A stretch of DNA of 7,798 nt. Source: Deltaproteobacteria bacterium (GTDB lineage: Bacteria; Desulfobacterota; Desulfobacteria; Desulfobacterales; SG8-13). This document shows positions 7,252 through 7,798 of this stretch, in pieces; position 1 is the stretch's first letter, and every line of letters begins with the position of its first letter. Made by a program: the position numbers and the translations under genes. The stretch lies in assembly GCA_024639205.1 (NCBI GenBank), contig JAHEIV010000127.1:1-7798 (forward strand), given 5' to 3'. The notes below the pieces were generated by a model, which was not told where the DNA came from, made no database searches, and saw only the letters and a program-made list of their open reading frames with translations.

Positions 7252-7283
7252 GCAACCGCAAGGCACGCTGCCTCTCCGGTTGC
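7252..7283 (-). promoter_or_regulatory. Leader stem-loop upstream of the binding-protein ribosome site
   Basis: GCAACCG (7252-7258) pairs with CGGTTGC (7277-7283), and inside it AGGCA (7261-7265) pairs with TGCCT (7269-7273) around a 3-base loop. This gives a 12-bp hairpin with one small internal loop. It ends 18 bases before the AAGGAGG of the binding-protein gene. It does not include the ribosome site, so it more likely affects mRNA stability or leader folding than directly blocks translation. Confidence 0.55.
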
Positions 7284-7330
7284 ACCTCCTGGAATACACA
7301 CCTAATATCAACAAATCCCCGCGCGTTTCC

Positions 7331-7393
7331 GGCCGGTTACCATCATTTGGTAAGGCGTATTGCACCTTCCGTCACCGGCCGCAGACATTGCGG
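7331..7393 (-). promoter_or_regulatory. Cluster of nested dyads in the TRAP operon leader
   Basis: Three dyads lie together. TTACCA (7337-7342) and TGGTAA (7348-7353) form a 17-bp operator-like palindrome with a 5-base centre. GGCCGGT (7331-7337) and ACCGGCC (7374-7380) enclose it. CCGCA (7379-7383) and TGCGG (7389-7393) form a further small hairpin that shares bases 7379-7380 with the outer stem, so the two cannot form fully at the same time. They lie downstream of the candidate promoter, where they could act as RNA structure or, for the 17-bp palindrome, as a repressor site. No riboswitch class was recognised. Confidence 0.45.
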
Positions 7394-7402
7394 AATATTA
7401 AT

Positions 7403-7431
7403 CCCCTATCAGTGGATCAAAAAGTTGTCAA
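7403..7431 (-). promoter_or_regulatory. Candidate promoter of the TRAP operon (strong -35, poor -10)
   Basis: On the minus strand a perfect TTGACA (7431-7426) is followed at 17 bases by TAGGGG (7408-7403), which matches the -10 consensus only at TA. An A/T-rich TTAATATT lies farther down but at an unsuitable spacing. A poor -10 would be consistent with activator dependence. Transcription would start near 7396, giving a leader of about 170 bases. The assignment is by eye. Confidence 0.35.
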
Positions 7432-7452
7432 TTGGGCAATTTCTGATTTTCC

Positions 7453-7471
7453 TGTCAGAAAAATTCTGACA
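7453..7471. promoter_or_regulatory. 19-bp palindrome, candidate operator
   Basis: TGTCAGAA (7453-7460) and TTCTGACA (7464-7471) are perfect complements around AAA. A further half-site TTCTGA occurs at 7441-7446. The centre is about 66 bases upstream of the predicted TRAP operon start, a usual location for an activator acting from upstream. It also lies 12 bases after the regulator stop codon, so it could be read as a hairpin of that transcript. However, no U run follows on the minus strand, so a terminator is unlikely. Confidence 0.5.
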
Positions 7472-7483
7472 TTCAGGCGTATA

Positions 7484-7798
7484 CTACGGCTCTATCAAAT
7501 GATTTTGAATGGCAAAGCGTGACAGTTCGGCATTGTTGCGCAGATCGAGTTTTTTGAGCAGACGCGATCGATAGGTATCCACCGTTTTAACGCTGATTCC
7601 ATATGCTTCGGCAATTTCTCGGTTGGTGTTACCCAGAGCCAGTCGGCGCAGCACCTGCATCTCCCGCATTGATAGTGAGTCGAGAAGGGTCTGGCCCGTG
7701 CCTCCCCTGGCCACCCGCAGGGCCAGAGCTTCGGCCGCTTCGTCGGTGAGGTACCGACTGCCTTCGAGCACTTTGCGGATGGCGGCCACCAGCTGCTC
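7484..7798 (-). CDS. NarL/FixJ-type response regulator, C-terminal part (cut by window edge)
   Basis: The 104 visible residues begin in the linker helix EQLVAAIRKVLEGSRYLTDE (1-20), typical of the junction after a receiver domain in NarL-family regulators. They continue into a LuxR-type helix-turn-helix (about 42-100). The signatures are LSMREMQVLRRLALGNTNREI (42-62), with the conserved Glu46 and Gly56, and ISVKTVDTYRSRLLKKL (68-84), the DNA-recognition helix. The receiver domain, with the phosphorylated Asp, should lie beyond 7798, so the family call rests on the output half. The frame is open to the window end. An in-frame GTG at 7787-7789 would start inside the linker and is not the true start. 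The gene is on the same strand as and just upstream of the TRAP operon, making it a candidate regulator of uptake. Confidence 0.9.
   Translation of the reverse strand, partial: EQLVAAIRKVLEGSRYLTDEAAEALALRVARGGTGQTLLDSLSMREMQVLRRLALGNTNREIAEAYGISVKTVDTYRSRLLKKLDLRNNAELSRFAIQNHLIEP

Noticed and set aside
7223..7285. N-terminal extension of the TAXI binding protein to a GTG at 7285
   Set aside because: The ATG at 7222 has a near-perfect ribosome site and begins a normal signal peptide; the extension is charged and would impair export.
7349..7364. A possible sigma54 -24/-12 element (TGG ... TTGCA) on the plus strand
   Set aside because: The GG-to-GC spacing is 11 bases instead of 10, and it points toward the regulator's 3' end, where no plus-strand gene follows.
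7280..7522. An 80-codon plus-strand frame in the gap before the TRAP operon
   Set aside because: It starts with TTG without a ribosome site, overlaps the end of the regulator gene on the other strand and covers the dyad-rich regulatory DNA.

Overview
The window reads as an ordinary chromosomal segment of a Gram-negative bacterium, most likely a sulfate-reducer-type member of the Desulfobacterota. This placement is an inference from the style of the TRAP-TAXI/UspA operon, the HisG N-terminus and the moderately high G+C; nothing here is a phylogenetic marker. I found no rRNA, tRNA, CRISPR array, insertion sequence or phage gene, and no previously undescribed multi-gene system. The interest lies in the regulatory DNA.

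Left part (1-1002): two histidine biosynthesis genes on the minus strand, hisI then hisG. They are joined by a 4-base ATGA overlap, and hisG runs off the window edge. Their likely sigma70 promoter (812-840) sits back to back with a candidate plus-strand promoter (854-884) for the next gene.

Centre-left (1003-3475): a full-length class A penicillin-binding protein of the PBP1A type, with TM anchor, GT51 transglycosylase, OB-like insert and transpeptidase, followed by a strong bidirectional terminator. The 284-base convergent gap up to 3692 also holds a perfect 13-bp inverted repeat and a small ATCCG repeat.

Right part (3693-7222, minus strand): a three-gene operon read right to left. It encodes a TAXI-family periplasmic solute-binding protein, a fused 4TM/12TM TRAP permease and a UspA-type protein. 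The binding protein should capture an unknown (probably carboxylate-type) solute in the periplasm and the permease should import it with a cation gradient. The Usp protein may sense nucleotide or adjust uptake, as TeaD does for TeaABC. A 10-bp hairpin separates the binding protein from the permease and could lower permease expression relative to its partner.

Far right (7223-7798, minus strand): the C-terminal half of a NarL/FixJ-type response regulator, cut by the window edge. The 261-base gap between it and the TRAP operon is rich in dyads: a 19-bp palindrome upstream of a consensus -35 with a poor -10, followed by a leader of about 170 bases with several possible stem-loops. A simple model is that the regulator, or another dimeric regulator, activates the transporter operon from the palindrome.
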